This document shows, in pieces, positions 17,045-25,204 of a stretch of 64,000 bases of DNA. Origin of the DNA: Agromyces sp. Leaf222 (GTDB lineage Bacteria; Actinomycetota; Actinomycetes; Actinomycetales; Microbacteriaceae); contig NZ_LMKQ01000001.1 in the NCBI RefSeq assembly GCF_001421565.1, forward strand, positions 2,350,605 to 2,414,604, written 5' to 3'. Position 1 is the stretch's first letter. Every line of letters begins with the position of its first letter. Under the pieces are notes generated by a model, which saw only the letters and a list, made by a program, of their open reading frames with translations, did not search any database and was not told the DNA's origin. Both the position numbers and the translations under genes were made by a program.

Positions 17045-18973
17045 GTGGACCCGGCCGAACTCGCCCTGGACCCTGACGAACTCCGCAGGCTCGCCGAGTG
17101 CGCGAAGGAGCCCATCCGAACCCCCGGCTCGATCCAGGCTCATGGCACGCTCCTCGGCCTGGATCTCTCCGGAGTCATCGCGGTCGCGAGCGCGAACGCG
17201 AGCGGTTGGTTGGGGCATGGCGTGGGTGACATCGGCAACCAGGAACTGGAGTTCGCCGTGCGGACCGGCCGCGCGGTCGACCCCGTCAGGATCACGTGGG
17301 AAGGTGTGGCCTCGGATGCGATCGTGCATCGCGCCGATGGGTTGACCATCGTCGAGATCGAGCCGCTGCCGGATGTCGGCGAGTACGCCCGCACCGCCGT
17401 CGTGGGCGCGATCATGCGAGCCTCACGCTCGACGTCGGAGTCCGAGTTGCGTGAGACGGTCGCAGCCGACATCCGCGAGATCACCGGGTTCGATCGGGTC
17501 ATGATCTACCACTTCCACGACGACGGGCACGGCGAGGTCGTCGCCGATGAACGAGCGGCGGACCTGGAGCCGTATCTCGGACTCCACTTCCCGGCCTCTG
17601 ACATCCCGGTTCAGGCGCGCGCGCTGTACATCTCGAAGATCGGCCGCACCATTGCGAGCACCGAGGCCCCGGGCATCCCGCTCGTCTCGCTCGCCGACGA
17701 CCCGCGCACGCTCGACCTGTCCGATGCCGAACTGCGGAGCGTCTCGCCATATCACCTGCAGTACATGCGCAATATGGGGCAGGCGTCCACCTTCTCGCTC
17801 TCGATCGTCGAGGACGGGCGACTCACCGGCATGATCACGTGTGCGGATCGCCGTGAGCGGCGCCTACCGGTGTTGCTGCGTCGTGCCCTCGAGGTGTTGG
17901 CCGGGCAGGTCGCCTTGCAGCTCACCTCGATGCGCGAGATCCGCCGACTCCAGCACCTGGTCGACGTGCGTGCCCGACGGGCCGAGCTGCTGGCACCGCT
18001 CTACGCCTCGGACGATATCCACGCAGCCTTGCTCGGAGGCGCAGCCACCGTGCTCGATCTCGTCCCCGCCGGCGGCGTGATGGTCCGGATCGGCGGCACT
18101 GCGCGGATGGCGGGTGAGGTTCCGCCGCTCGCGGCGATCCTGCGAGTGCTCGATCGCGTGGGTCTCGCTCCATTCGCCTCCGAGTGCCTCCGCGCCGATC
18201 GGCCCGACCTCGCCGATCTGCTCCCCGGCGTCGCCGGTCTCCTCGTCGTGCCGCTTGCCGACACGGGCGACGCCCTCGTGTTCTTCCGTGGCGAGGTCGC
18301 GCATGAGATCTCGTGGCTCGGCGACCCGCGTGGCGTGAATCGACCGGATGGTCTTTCCCCCCGCACCTCGTTCGCCTCATGGAAGCGAACGGTGCGTGAT
18401 CGTAGCGAGCCCTGGGGAACGGTGATCGAGGAAACGGTGGAACTCGCACACGAGCTCGAGATCGCCCTCCAGCGACGTGCCGAGGCGAAGTTGGCGGAAC
18501 TCGCAATGCGCGACGCCCTGACGGGCCTGCACAACCGTCGATACCTCGTCGAGCGTCTCGCGACACGCGGTCCGGTCGGCGAGGGCGGCAAAGCGATGCT
18601 GTTCGTGGACCTCGATGGCTTCAAGAACGTGAACGACACGCACGGACACGATGCCGGCGACGCGGTGATCCTCGAAGTCGCGAGACGTCTCGTCGAGTCC
18701 TCGCGGGAGCAGGATGACGTTGTACGACTCGGAGGCGACGAGTTCGTGGTGCTCCTCGACGGCGTCGTCGGCGCGGATGTCGAGGCGATCGCCGAACGCC
18801 TCGTGCAGTCCATCGCCCGGCCGATCTCGACGAACCGCGGGTGGATCTCGATCACCGCTTCATGCGGGGTGGTGGTCGCCGATCCCGGTTCGCCGCGGGC
18901 CGGACTCCTCGAGGCGGCGGATGCGGCGATGTACCGGGCGAAGCACGCCGGCCGCAACCGGATCTCACGCTGA
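17045..18973 (+). CDS. Bacteriophytochrome-GGDEF diguanylate cyclase
   Basis: 642-residue red/far-red light sensor fused to a diguanylate cyclase. The PAS domain carries Cys19 in the AECAKEPIRTPG motif, the usual biliverdin attachment site. The GAF domain has PASDIP (Asp186) and SPYH (His237), which contact the chromophore, and the PHY domain has the tongue motif PRTSF at 439-443. A coiled linker leads to DALTGLHNRRYL, LGGDEF (GGDEF 563-567) and I-site REQD (554-557). GTG at 17045 was chosen for the GGAG five bases upstream; it also starts just before conserved sequence. No heme oxygenase is in the window, so biliverdin must come from elsewhere. Confidence 0.93.
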   Translation: MDPAELALDPDELRRLAECAKEPIRTPGSIQAHGTLLGLDLSGVIAVASANASGWLGHGVGDIGNQELEFAVRTGRAVDPVRITWEGVASDAIVHRADGLTIVEIEPLPDVGEYARTAVVGAIMRASRSTSESELRETVAADIREITGFDRVMIYHFHDDGHGEVVADERAADLEPYLGLHFPASDIPVQARALYISKIGRTIASTEAPGIPLVSLADDPRTLDLSDAELRSVSPYHLQYMRNMGQASTFSLSIVEDGRLTGMITCADRRERRLPVLLRRALEVLAGQVALQLTSMREIRRLQHLVDVRARRAELLAPLYASDDIHAALLGGAATVLDLVPAGGVMVRIGGTARMAGEVPPLAAILRVLDRVGLAPFASECLRADRPDLADLLPGVAGLLVVPLADTGDALVFFRGEVAHEISWLGDPRGVNRPDGLSPRTSFASWKRTVRDRSEPWGTVIEETVELAHELEIALQRRAEAKLAELAMRDALTGLHNRRYLVERLATRGPVGEGGKAMLFVDLDGFKNVNDTHGHDAGDAVILEVARRLVESSREQDDVVRLGGDEFVVLLDGVVGADVEAIAERLVQSIARPISTNRGWISITASCGVVVADPGSPRAGLLEAADAAMYRAKHAGRNRISR

Positions 18974-19006
18974 GGAGCCGCAAGCCGCCCGTGCGGGCCG
19001 CGGCGA

Positions 19007-19294
19007 TTACCTCGGCTCGGGCGTGATTCGCATTCCCGCGGCGCCGTTCGCGGAGTCGATCAGTTCCTCGAGCCAGACGCGGTTGATTTCGCCCGGGGCG
19101 CCGTCGAACTCGAATCGAAGGATGGACGAAGGGTTGATCCACACCTGCTGGCGACCTTCGTCGTCACCGTCGATGGACAGGGCGAACGCCTCTTTGCGGC
19201 GGAGCTTGGCGAGCACGACGAACTCGAGGTGCGCGAGCGTGCGATCGGGGATCGCGAAGGAGGCCGGCGGTGAGCCGTAGTGGAGGTATCCCAT
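19007..19294 (-). CDS. DUF7882-like small protein, paralogue 1
   Basis: 95-residue protein of a small family common in Microbacteriaceae. Conserved positions shared with two nearby paralogues are MGxLxY at the start, DRTLAHLEFVVLAKLRRKE, then VWINPSSILRFEF and the C-terminal ITPEP. No membrane segment and no catalytic motif; the family function is unknown (some databases label related proteins 'ATP-dependent DNA ligase', which I consider unsupported here). TAAGAT lies eight bases before the ATG with no ribosome site, so the mRNA is probably leaderless. Confidence 0.75.
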   Translation of the reverse strand: MGYLHYGSPPASFAIPDRTLAHLEFVVLAKLRRKEAFALSIDGDDEGRQQVWINPSSILRFEFDGAPGEINRVWLEELIDSANGAAGMRITPEPR

Positions 19295-19302
19295 CGGTTC
19301 CG

Positions 19303-19308
19303 ATCTTA
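19303..19308 (-). promoter_or_regulatory. -10-like hexamer of a probable leaderless mRNA
   Basis: TAAGAT on the minus strand ends eight bases before the ATG at 19294, placing transcription start at or next to the start codon. No Shine-Dalgarno sequence is present. Confidence 0.45.
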
Positions 19309-19335
19309 CGGGGAATGTGGGGGTAGCCTGAGCCG

Positions 19336-19602
19336 GTGACTCTTGTGCACCGACTGACCGTTGATGGCCGCGACTACTTCCTGCCCGATCCCGTGACCGA
19401 GCTGAAGCAGCAGGTCCTCGAGGCGATCCGAGCCGGGGGCGGGTACGTCAATATCCCCCCGCTGCGGGGAGGCCCCGGCATCGACATCCTCTTCTCCCCT
19501 GGAATGCCCGTGACCTGGTCTCAGATCGACGTCGGAGGCGACCTGTCCGAGCGTGACGACAATCGGGCCAGCGGAGATTCGGGCGACGAGATCGTTCTCT
19601 GA
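19336..19602 (+). CDS. Conserved hypothetical protein, 88 aa
   Basis: Small acidic protein starting (GTG) with TLVHRLTVDGRDYFLPDP; the pattern 'hydrophobic-HRLTVDG..YFLP...LK.Q...A...GG.YV' recurs in short actinobacterial proteins of unknown function. It is divergent from DUF7882 paralogue 1 with only 41 bases between starts, so the two may share a control region. The C-terminus is Asp/Ser-rich and probably disordered. No function can be assigned. Confidence 0.65.
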   Translation: MTLVHRLTVDGRDYFLPDPVTELKQQVLEAIRAGGGYVNIPPLRGGPGIDILFSPGMPVTWSQIDVGGDLSERDDNRASGDSGDEIVL

Positions 19603-19671
19603 CGACCGAGACGAGATCACCTCTGCCGAACGGCAAGACCGCCACCGAGCCGCGAGGCTGACGCTGGTCGG

Positions 19672-20457
19672 CTAGACCGCCGCGAGCAACCGTTCGACCT
19701 CATCGGCAGGCACCGCCGGCGAGAAGAAGAACCCCTGTCCGCGGTCGCATCCCCATGCCTTCGCTCGGTCGACATCTTGCGCGGTCTCGATTCCCTCGGC
19801 GACGACCACGGCCTCCCGTCGCCGAGCCACCGCAACCGCTGCGAGGGCCAACACGTCGGCCTCTGGGTCCGGCCTGCGCATGAGCGAACGGTCGATCTTC
19901 ACCTCGGTGAATGGCATGCGCTCGAGCGCTTCGAGTGAGGTGAAGCCCGACCCGAAGTCATCGACGGAGACGCCGATACCGCCGGCGATGAGTGCCTGCA
20001 TGGTCTCGACCTCTTCGCAGGTCTCGCTGAGTGCCGGGGTCTCCGTGATCTCGGCGGTCACGGTCCATTCGGGAAGGTCGAGTGCGCGGACGAACTTCAC
20101 CATGGTCGAGGCGAACTCCGGGCGCAGCTGTGAAGGGGACACGTTCACGGCGAGACCGATCCGTCGGCCTCGGCGGTGCCAGTCAGCGACGCGTCGGCCG
20201 GCCTGTACCAATATGGTTCGCCCGAGATCGCCGATCAGTCCGGTGCGTTCAGCGATCGCGATGAACCGGTCGGGCATCACCAGACCGCGTTCGGGATGCA
20301 GCCACCGGGAAAGCGCCTCGAACACGACCGGTCGGCCGGACGCGAGGTCGTACTCGGCCTGGAAATAGGGGACGAGCTCACCTTGCCGCACGGCGCGCTG
20401 CAACTCATCGGCCGAGTTCTCGGGTGCAGTGCTCGATGCGCGATCTTCCACCCACAC
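19672..20457 (-). CDS. EAL-domain c-di-GMP phosphodiesterase
   Basis: 261-residue stand-alone EAL enzyme that linearises c-di-GMP. All signature residues are visible: EAL at 47-49 (FEALSRW), the Asn of NVSPSQL, the Glu of EITET, the Asp pair of DDFGSGFTSL, Lys of VKIDRSLM, Glu of VAEGIET and Gln of RGQGFFF. No sensor or membrane domain. With two cyclases a few kb away it forms a local make/break set for c-di-GMP. The GTG at 20457 is the longest start; there is no good ribosome site, so the true N-terminus may be a few codons shorter. Confidence 0.9.
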   Translation of the reverse strand: MWVEDRASSTAPENSADELQRAVRQGELVPYFQAEYDLASGRPVVFEALSRWLHPERGLVMPDRFIAIAERTGLIGDLGRTILVQAGRRVADWHRRGRRIGLAVNVSPSQLRPEFASTMVKFVRALDLPEWTVTAEITETPALSETCEEVETMQALIAGGIGVSVDDFGSGFTSLEALERMPFTEVKIDRSLMRRPDPEADVLALAAVAVARRREAVVVAEGIETAQDVDRAKAWGCDRGQGFFFSPAVPADEVERLLAAV

Positions 20458-20575
20458 AGAATCCCCAGATCTGGCTTCACTTGCAAGGCCAACCTGTTCT
20501 CAGCAGACGGGGTGTAAGGTTCGCGCTCACCGGCACACATCCGCAGCCGGGGTGCGAGAGTGGAAGGTCCGAACC

Positions 20576-20581
20576 GATAAT
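20576..20581 (+). promoter_or_regulatory. -10-like hexamer of a probable leaderless mRNA
   Basis: GATAAT ends nine bases before the ATG of DUF7882 paralogue 2 and no ribosome site intervenes; this is the same arrangement as paralogue 1. Confidence 0.45.
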
Positions 20582-20590
20582 CTTCTCGGA

Positions 20591-20914
20591 ATGGGAACCC
20601 TCACCTACGATTCCAAGCTGGTCGTCTCGTTCGACGATCGTGTGCTCGCCCACCTGCAGGCGGCGATCTGGGCGAAGCTTCGCCGAGGCGAACCGTTCGC
20701 ATTCACGTGGACGGAGTCGGCGACTTCCAGCGGGTTCGGTCGAACCTCGGTGTGGCTGTCCCCGGCGATCCCGGTCGCGTTCGAGTACTTCGGCGGGCGC
20801 GCACCGCGCCTGAACGCGGCATGGGTGCAGGCGATGAACCGTTCGGCGAACTCGGCGAACGGTCTGACCATCGTTCCGGAACCGCCGGAACCCGGGCTCG
20901 AGCCCGGAGCCTGA
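20591..20914 (+). CDS. DUF7882-like small protein, paralogue 2
   Basis: 107 residues, MGTLTYDSKLVVSFDDRVLA, with the shared core LAHLQAAIWAKLRRGEPFAF, a VWLSPAIPVAFEYFGG strand pair and the end GLTIVPEPPEPG. It is clearly homologous to the proteins at 19007 and 20925 (same layout and conserved LAHL, AKLRR, VPEP). The upstream -10-like hexamer suggests a leaderless transcript. It is convergent with paralogue 3, with 10 bases between stops. Function unknown. Confidence 0.75.
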   Translation: MGTLTYDSKLVVSFDDRVLAHLQAAIWAKLRRGEPFAFTWTESATSSGFGRTSVWLSPAIPVAFEYFGGRAPRLNAAWVQAMNRSANSANGLTIVPEPPEPGLEPGA

Positions 20915-20924
20915 CCAGAGCCTG

Positions 20925-21242
20925 TTACCGTTCCCGCGTCGGCGCAGTTTCAGGCTCGGGCACGAGGACGAGGCCCGTCGGGGAGTTCGCCGTACGGGCC
21001 AGCTCGCGGAGCCACAACGGGTTGAGCGGGATCTCGCGGCCGTCGAAGAACTCGAAAACGACCGGGATGTCCGGCCCGAGCCAGATCGAGTTCCTGCCGC
21101 TGCCCTGATCGACCGAAACCTCCCATGAGAAGGCAAATGACTCGCCACGGCGGAGCTTGGCGTGAATCACACTCCGAAGATGCGCGAGCGGCCGATCCTC
21201 GATCTCAACGGTCCGGATGAATCGATACGTCAGTTTGCCCAC
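20925..21242 (-). CDS. DUF7882-like small protein, paralogue 3
   Basis: 105 residues from a GTG start: GKLTYRFIRTVEIEDRPLAH, then HAKLRRGESFAFSW, NSIWLGPDIPVVFEFFDG and LVLVPEPETA. The start was chosen by alignment with paralogues 1 and 2, whose second residue is also Gly; a longer upstream reading has no similarity. Closer to paralogue 2 than to 1. Three copies of one small family within 2.3 kb suggest local duplication. Confidence 0.72.
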   Translation of the reverse strand: MGKLTYRFIRTVEIEDRPLAHLRSVIHAKLRRGESFAFSWEVSVDQGSGRNSIWLGPDIPVVFEFFDGREIPLNPLWLRELARTANSPTGLVLVPEPETAPTRER

Positions 21243-21351
21243 TGCACCAGCATGCCACCCAGGACGGGCATTTCCTGCGCCCGCCCGGAATCGGCTCGAC
21301 CCGTCGTCTCGGTCCGCCTGATTGGAATACTCCGGCGGAACGGGCGCCGGT

Positions 21352-21624
21352 TCAGTCCCACGAAAGCGAGTGGGCCCAGCCTGCGATGAAGGCACGCTCG
21401 TCGACATCGAGACGCACGACGCCAGGCGGAAGTGGCCGGTCCTCGAGGTCGCAGAGGTCGAAGATCCGCCGCACGACGGCCGGGCGCAACGGTGCGTCAG
21501 GATTCTCCAGCAGCTCCCACTTCACGGGGTGTTCCAGTCTCGGCCACCAGAGCCCGATCGGGGGAAGTCCGTGTCGCCGCCGCGGTCTGTCGCCGTGCGA
21601 CGCGACGTTGGCGATCGTGCTCAT
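21352..21624 (-). CDS. Conserved hypothetical protein, 90 aa (GLWWP motif)
   Basis: Small protein containing PPIGLWWPRLEHPVKWELLE followed by a predicted helix (LRPAVVRRIFDLC) and an acidic end (VRLDVDERAFIAGW). The PPxGLWWPxL...K.ELL pattern is seen in short Microbacteriaceae proteins of unknown role. No signal, membrane segment or metal motif. Neighbouring small genes suggest a region of small lineage-specific proteins. Confidence 0.6.
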   Translation of the reverse strand: MSTIANVASHGDRPRRRHGLPPIGLWWPRLEHPVKWELLENPDAPLRPAVVRRIFDLCDLEDRPLPPGVVRLDVDERAFIAGWAHSLSWD

Positions 21625-21859
21625 GGGCGCACCGCCCGATGCGGGACGTGCGCGGTCGAGGGTCTCGGAGGGGTCGAAGGGCTCCGAGGGTCTGAACGGG
21701 TCATGGCGTGCTCCTTGCTCGCACCGGGCTCGGCCAGGAACCCGGTGTCACGACGGTAAATCGATGAAACGCGAGGCGGGAGGGGATTGACGTGCAGCGG
21801 AAATGGTCTCTCGCGTCCGGGGCCCCCGCATGATGATCGACCTCGCCGGCGGGCGAATG

Positions 21860-22765
21860 TCAGGGCGTGACCTTGCCACCCGTTACCCCGAGCGTCTCTC
21901 CGATGACGTAGCTCGATTCCGCCGAGGCGAGGAACACGAACGCCGGAGCGAGTTCCGCAGGCTGGCCCATCCGCCCGAGCGGCGTGTCTTCGCCGAACTC
22001 GTCGAGCTTCTCGGGCGGCTGGCCGTCGGTCACCTGCAGCACGGTCCAGACCGGTCCTGGCGCCACCGCGTTCACGCGGATGCCCTTCGGCGCGAGCTGC
22101 TGGGCGATCGCCTTCGTGAACGCGTTGATGGTCGCCTTCGTCGACGCGTAGTCCACGAGGATCGGCGACGGCTCGTAGGCCTGGATGGATGTCGTGTTGA
22201 TGATCGTCGATCCCGGCCGGAGGTGGGGCACCGCGGCCTTCGTGATCCAGAACATGGCGTACACGTTGGTCTTGAACGTGTCGTCGAACTGCTCGTCGTC
22301 GAGCTCGGTGATCTCCTCGACGTAGACCTGCTTACCGCCGTTGTTCACGACGAGGTCGAGCCCGCCGAGCGACTCCGCCGCGCGGGCGACGAGGTCGCGG
22401 CAGTACTCGGCCTCGCGCAGGTCGCCCGGGATCGTGAACACCTGCACACCGGCATCCTGGGCGATCGAGGCGATGCGCTGCGCGTCGGACTCCTCCTCCG
22501 GCAGGTAGGCCATCACCACGTCGGCGCCCTCACGTGCGAAGGCGATCACGGTGGCGGCGCCGATGCCGGAGTCCGCCCCGGTCACGAGCGCCTTGCGACC
22601 CTGCAGGCGGCCGGTGCCGCGGTACGTCTCCTCGCCCAGATCGGGCTTGGGGTCGAGTTTCGCCTCGAGGCCGGGCTCCGGCTGGTGCTGGCGCTTCGGG
22701 TCGGAGTCGGCGTAGAGCTTCGACGGGTCGGTGAAGGTGTACTGGTCTCGCGTGGGCTCGCTCAT
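21860..22765 (-). CDS. SDR oxidoreductase, YghA/general-stress-protein-39 type
   Basis: 301-residue SDR with the extended N-terminus (about 55 residues, Pro/Lys/Asp-rich) typical of the YghA/YdaD group. TGADSGIG is at 62-69, VNNGG replaces the usual NNAG, and YASTK gives the catalytic Tyr and Lys. The C-terminal ETLGVTGG is the usual tail. Members are NAD(P)-dependent aldehyde/alcohol oxidoreductases linked to general stress. It lies next to a zinc alcohol dehydrogenase on the same strand but 127 bases away. Confidence 0.87.
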   Translation of the reverse strand: MSEPTRDQYTFTDPSKLYADSDPKRQHQPEPGLEAKLDPKPDLGEETYRGTGRLQGRKALVTGADSGIGAATVIAFAREGADVVMAYLPEEESDAQRIASIAQDAGVQVFTIPGDLREAEYCRDLVARAAESLGGLDLVVNNGGKQVYVEEITELDDEQFDDTFKTNVYAMFWITKAAVPHLRPGSTIINTTSIQAYEPSPILVDYASTKATINAFTKAIAQQLAPKGIRVNAVAPGPVWTVLQVTDGQPPEKLDEFGEDTPLGRMGQPAELAPAFVFLASAESSYVIGETLGVTGGKVTP

Positions 22766-22892
22766 ACCGTGAACCTACGTTCGGCGATGGAATCGCGGCA
22801 GGGCCTTGCGCCCAGTCCGCGTCATCGCTACCCGGACAGGTGCAGCACCGGCGCAGTCCTCCGAGAGCGCGGCGAGCACGGCAGCACGGCGA

Positions 22893-24068
22893 TCACGGTT
22901 CGAGGACGACCTTGATGCATCCGTCCTCCTTCTTCATGAACGTCTCGTACATCTCCGGCGCCCGATCGAGCGGAACGCGATGCGTCACCAGGTCCTCGAC
23001 GCCGAGCGGATCCGCGGGGTCCTCGACGAGCGGTAGCAGCTCGTCCCGCCAGTGGTGCACGTTGCACTGCCCCATGCGCAGGGCGATCTGCTTGTCGAAC
23101 ATCGAGATGAGTGGCATCGGGTCCGCGGCGCCGGCGTAGACCCCGCTGAGCGACACGGTCCCGCCACGCTGCACGAGATCGAGGGCGAGATGAAGCGCAG
23201 CGAGCCGATCGACGCCGGCCTTCTGCATCAGCGGCTTCGCCGCGGCATCCGGAAGGATGCCGACCGCCTTCTGCACGAACTCGACGCCGGGGTTGCCGTG
23301 CGCCTCCATGCCGACCGCATCGACCACGCTGGCGGGTCCCCGCCCCTCGGTCTCGTCGCGGAGCCGGTCGAGCAGGTCGTCGCCGAGATCGAAGGCCTCG
23401 ATGCCGTGCCGTTCGGCCATCGCCCGCCGTTCGGGCACCGGGTCGACGGCGATCACCCGGTGGCCGAGGTGACGGCCGATGCGCGCGGCGAACTGCCCGA
23501 CCGGCCCGAGCCCGAGCACCGCGAGCGTGCCTCCGTCGGGCACGTTCGCGTACTGGACCCCCTGCCATGCCGTCGGCAGGATGTCGCTGAGGAACAGGTA
23601 CCGCTCGTCGGGAAGCTCCTGCCCGACCAGGTATGCGTTCGCATCGGCCCGCCGCACCCTGAGGTACTCGGCCTGCCCGCCCGGGACGGACCCGTACAGC
23701 TCGGTGTACCCGTAGAGGTCGGCGCCTGTTCCGGTCCGCCGATTCTGCGTCGTCTCGCACTGCGTCGTCAGGCCGCGCCGGCACATGTGGCACTCGCCGC
23801 AGGCGATGACGAACGGGATGACGACGCGATCGCCGACCGCGAGGTTCGCGACACCGGAGCCCACCTCCTCGACGACGCCCATCGGTTCGTGCCCGAGGAC
23901 GTCCCCCTTCGACAGGAACGGCCCGAGCACGTTGTACAAGTGCAGGTCCGACCCGCAGATCGCCGTCGAGGTCACCCGGATGATCGCGTCCGTCGGATCC
24001 TCGATGTCCGGATCCGGTACTGTCTCGACGCTGACCTTGCCCGTCCCCTGCCACGTGAGTGCTCTCAT
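22893..24068 (-). CDS. Zinc-dependent alcohol dehydrogenase (formaldehyde-dehydrogenase-like)
   Basis: 391-residue medium-chain dehydrogenase. Catalytic zinc ligands are Cys38 (AICGSD), His60 and Glu61 (GHEP); the structural zinc lobe has Cys90, 93, 96 and 104 (CGECHMCRRGLTTQC). The Rossmann motif is VLGLGPVGQFA, and the longer loop region with YTELYGSVPGGQAEY places it with glutathione-independent formaldehyde dehydrogenase-like enzymes. Cytosolic. It sits next to the stress SDR, so aldehyde detoxification is plausible, but the substrate is inference. Confidence 0.88.
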   Translation of the reverse strand: MRALTWQGTGKVSVETVPDPDIEDPTDAIIRVTSTAICGSDLHLYNVLGPFLSKGDVLGHEPMGVVEEVGSGVANLAVGDRVVIPFVIACGECHMCRRGLTTQCETTQNRRTGTGADLYGYTELYGSVPGGQAEYLRVRRADANAYLVGQELPDERYLFLSDILPTAWQGVQYANVPDGGTLAVLGLGPVGQFAARIGRHLGHRVIAVDPVPERRAMAERHGIEAFDLGDDLLDRLRDETEGRGPASVVDAVGMEAHGNPGVEFVQKAVGILPDAAAKPLMQKAGVDRLAALHLALDLVQRGGTVSLSGVYAGAADPMPLISMFDKQIALRMGQCNVHHWRDELLPLVEDPADPLGVEDLVTHRVPLDRAPEMYETFMKKEDGCIKVVLEP

Positions 24069-24162
24069 GCCTCGACCCTCGCCGAGCTTCGAATCGCACT
24101 CAAGGGGCTGGACATCCTGAACCCGGACGAGGTAGCACCTGCCGCTCGCTCGTCGACGGCAC

Positions 24163-24186
24163 CGACGGGCCGACGGGCCGACGGGC
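24163..24186 (+). repeat. 8-bp tandem repeat, three units
   Basis: Three head-to-tail copies of CGACGGGC upstream of the alcohol dehydrogenase gene; non-coding as far as I can see. Confidence 0.6.
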
Positions 24187-24238
24187 CGTTTGAATCCAGG
24201 CGAAGCGGCGTTCTCGCAGTACCGTCGAGGCCGTGAGG

Positions 24239-24316
24239 GTGATCTTCTCGATGTGGTCCGCGGCGTTCGTGCTCGGTCTGGCCTACAGGTTCGTCATCAT
24301 CGCGACAGGGCGGTGA
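24239..24316 (+). CDS. Possible 25-residue hydrophobic micro-protein
   Basis: GTG-started reading frame VIFSMWSAAFVLGLAYRFVI and five more residues, ending in Arg. GAGG lies eight bases before the start. It would be a single membrane helix with a basic tail. Nothing else supports it and such frames arise by chance in GC-rich DNA, so treat it as a candidate only. Confidence 0.2.
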   Translation: MIFSMWSAAFVLGLAYRFVIIATGR

Positions 24317-24361
24317 TCCGGATGCGACTGAAACAGCACCCGCGACATGACGCCTGTGAAC

Positions 24362-25084
24362 CTAGGTCGTCGCGTGGGAGCCGGTTTGAAGAATCTCTTC
24401 GATGTCCTGGGCGGAACGCGTCATGAGTTCCGTCATCTGTGCTCTCGCGGATTCTGCTGAACCCTCGGCGATCGCCTCGTAGACACCACGGTGGGCATCG
24501 AGGTATTCATGACCGGTGAGATGCTCGAGGGCGAGTTCATGGCGAGCGCGGATGGCGGGCTCGAGCACGACCTCGAAATGCGTGAGGAGTTCGTTCCCGC
24601 TCGCGGCGAGCACGGCGAGATGGAAGGCCACGTCCGCATCGACATGGTCGATGCGGCTGTCGGCACGATGGCTCGTCACCAGTTGCGCGAGCGCCTTCGA
24701 GATCTCTTCCAGCTGCTCGTCGTTTCGCATCGTTGCGGCGAGGGCCGCGGCAGCGGGTTCGATGATCACGCGGACCTGATCGAGTTCCAGAACGAGCCTG
24801 CCGTCGGGTGAGCCGGAGGAACGCCAGTTCATGACGTCGGCGTCGAGGAGTTGCCAACGCTCGCGCTCCGTGACGAACGTGCCGTGCTTCGGGCGTGCGT
24901 CGACGAGCCCCTTCGCGGTGAGCGCCCGCAGGGCCTCCCGGATGACGGTGCGGCTGACATCGAACTCGAACATGAGCGTGTCGGTGTCGAGGCTCTGTCC
25001 GGGTTGCAGCTCTCCGCGCATGATGCGAGCGCCGAGCGCGTTGACCACTTGCCCGTGGAGCCCTCGGTGGGTGAAACCGGTCAT
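24362..25084 (-). CDS. FadR-subfamily GntR regulator
   Basis: 240-residue GntR/FadR transcription factor. The winged helix runs from LHGQVVNALGARIMRGELQP through DVSRTVIREALRALTAKGLV to DARPKHGTFVT; the C-terminal all-helical FCD domain carries likely metal ligands (Asp and His in HVDADVAFHLAVL, later His in EYLDAHRG). ATG 25084 has GAGGGAAG before it. It lies directly beyond the terminator of the sugar ABC operon and opposite to it in order, and is the best candidate to control the ABC and sugar-acid genes up to about 39 kb, with a sugar acid as ligand (inference). Confidence 0.87.
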   Translation of the reverse strand: MTGFTHRGLHGQVVNALGARIMRGELQPGQSLDTDTLMFEFDVSRTVIREALRALTAKGLVDARPKHGTFVTERERWQLLDADVMNWRSSGSPDGRLVLELDQVRVIIEPAAAALAATMRNDEQLEEISKALAQLVTSHRADSRIDHVDADVAFHLAVLAASGNELLTHFEVVLEPAIRARHELALEHLTGHEYLDAHRGVYEAIAEGSAESARAQMTELMTRSAQDIEEILQTGSHATT

Positions 25085-25096
25085 CTCTTCCCTCGC

Positions 25097-25110
25097 ATAA
25101 ATATGATTAT
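25097..25110. promoter_or_regulatory. AT-rich site before the FadR-type gene
   Basis: ATAAATATGATTAT, conspicuously AT-rich in a GC-rich setting, lies 13 bases before the regulator's start codon. It resembles the AT-rich site at 28550-28568 (shared ATAA and CATATT on opposite strands), so it may be promoter, operator or both. Confidence 0.35.
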
Positions 25111-25158
25111 CGTCACTCTGCGGGCCGAACGGGTGCTCGGCACTCGGTTTCTGCGATG

Positions 25159-25196
25159 ACGGCGGGTGCGCCGCCCGAGGGCGACGCACCCGCCGT
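25159..25196 (-). terminator. 12-bp hairpin after the ABC operon
   Basis: Arms ACGGCGGGTGCG and CGCACCCGCCGT with a 14-nt loop, beginning eight bases past the stop of the sugar-binding protein gene. Confidence 0.75.
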
Positions 25197-25204
25197 GGAA
25201 TCGA

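Noticed and set aside
13776..18973. Degenerate (inactive) GGDEF domains
   Set aside because: Both proteins have exact GGDEF and I-site RxxD at the correct distance.
24163..24186. Functional tandem-repeat regulator of the alcohol dehydrogenase
   Set aside because: Three short GC-rich units are easily produced by slippage and show no palindrome or promoter relation.
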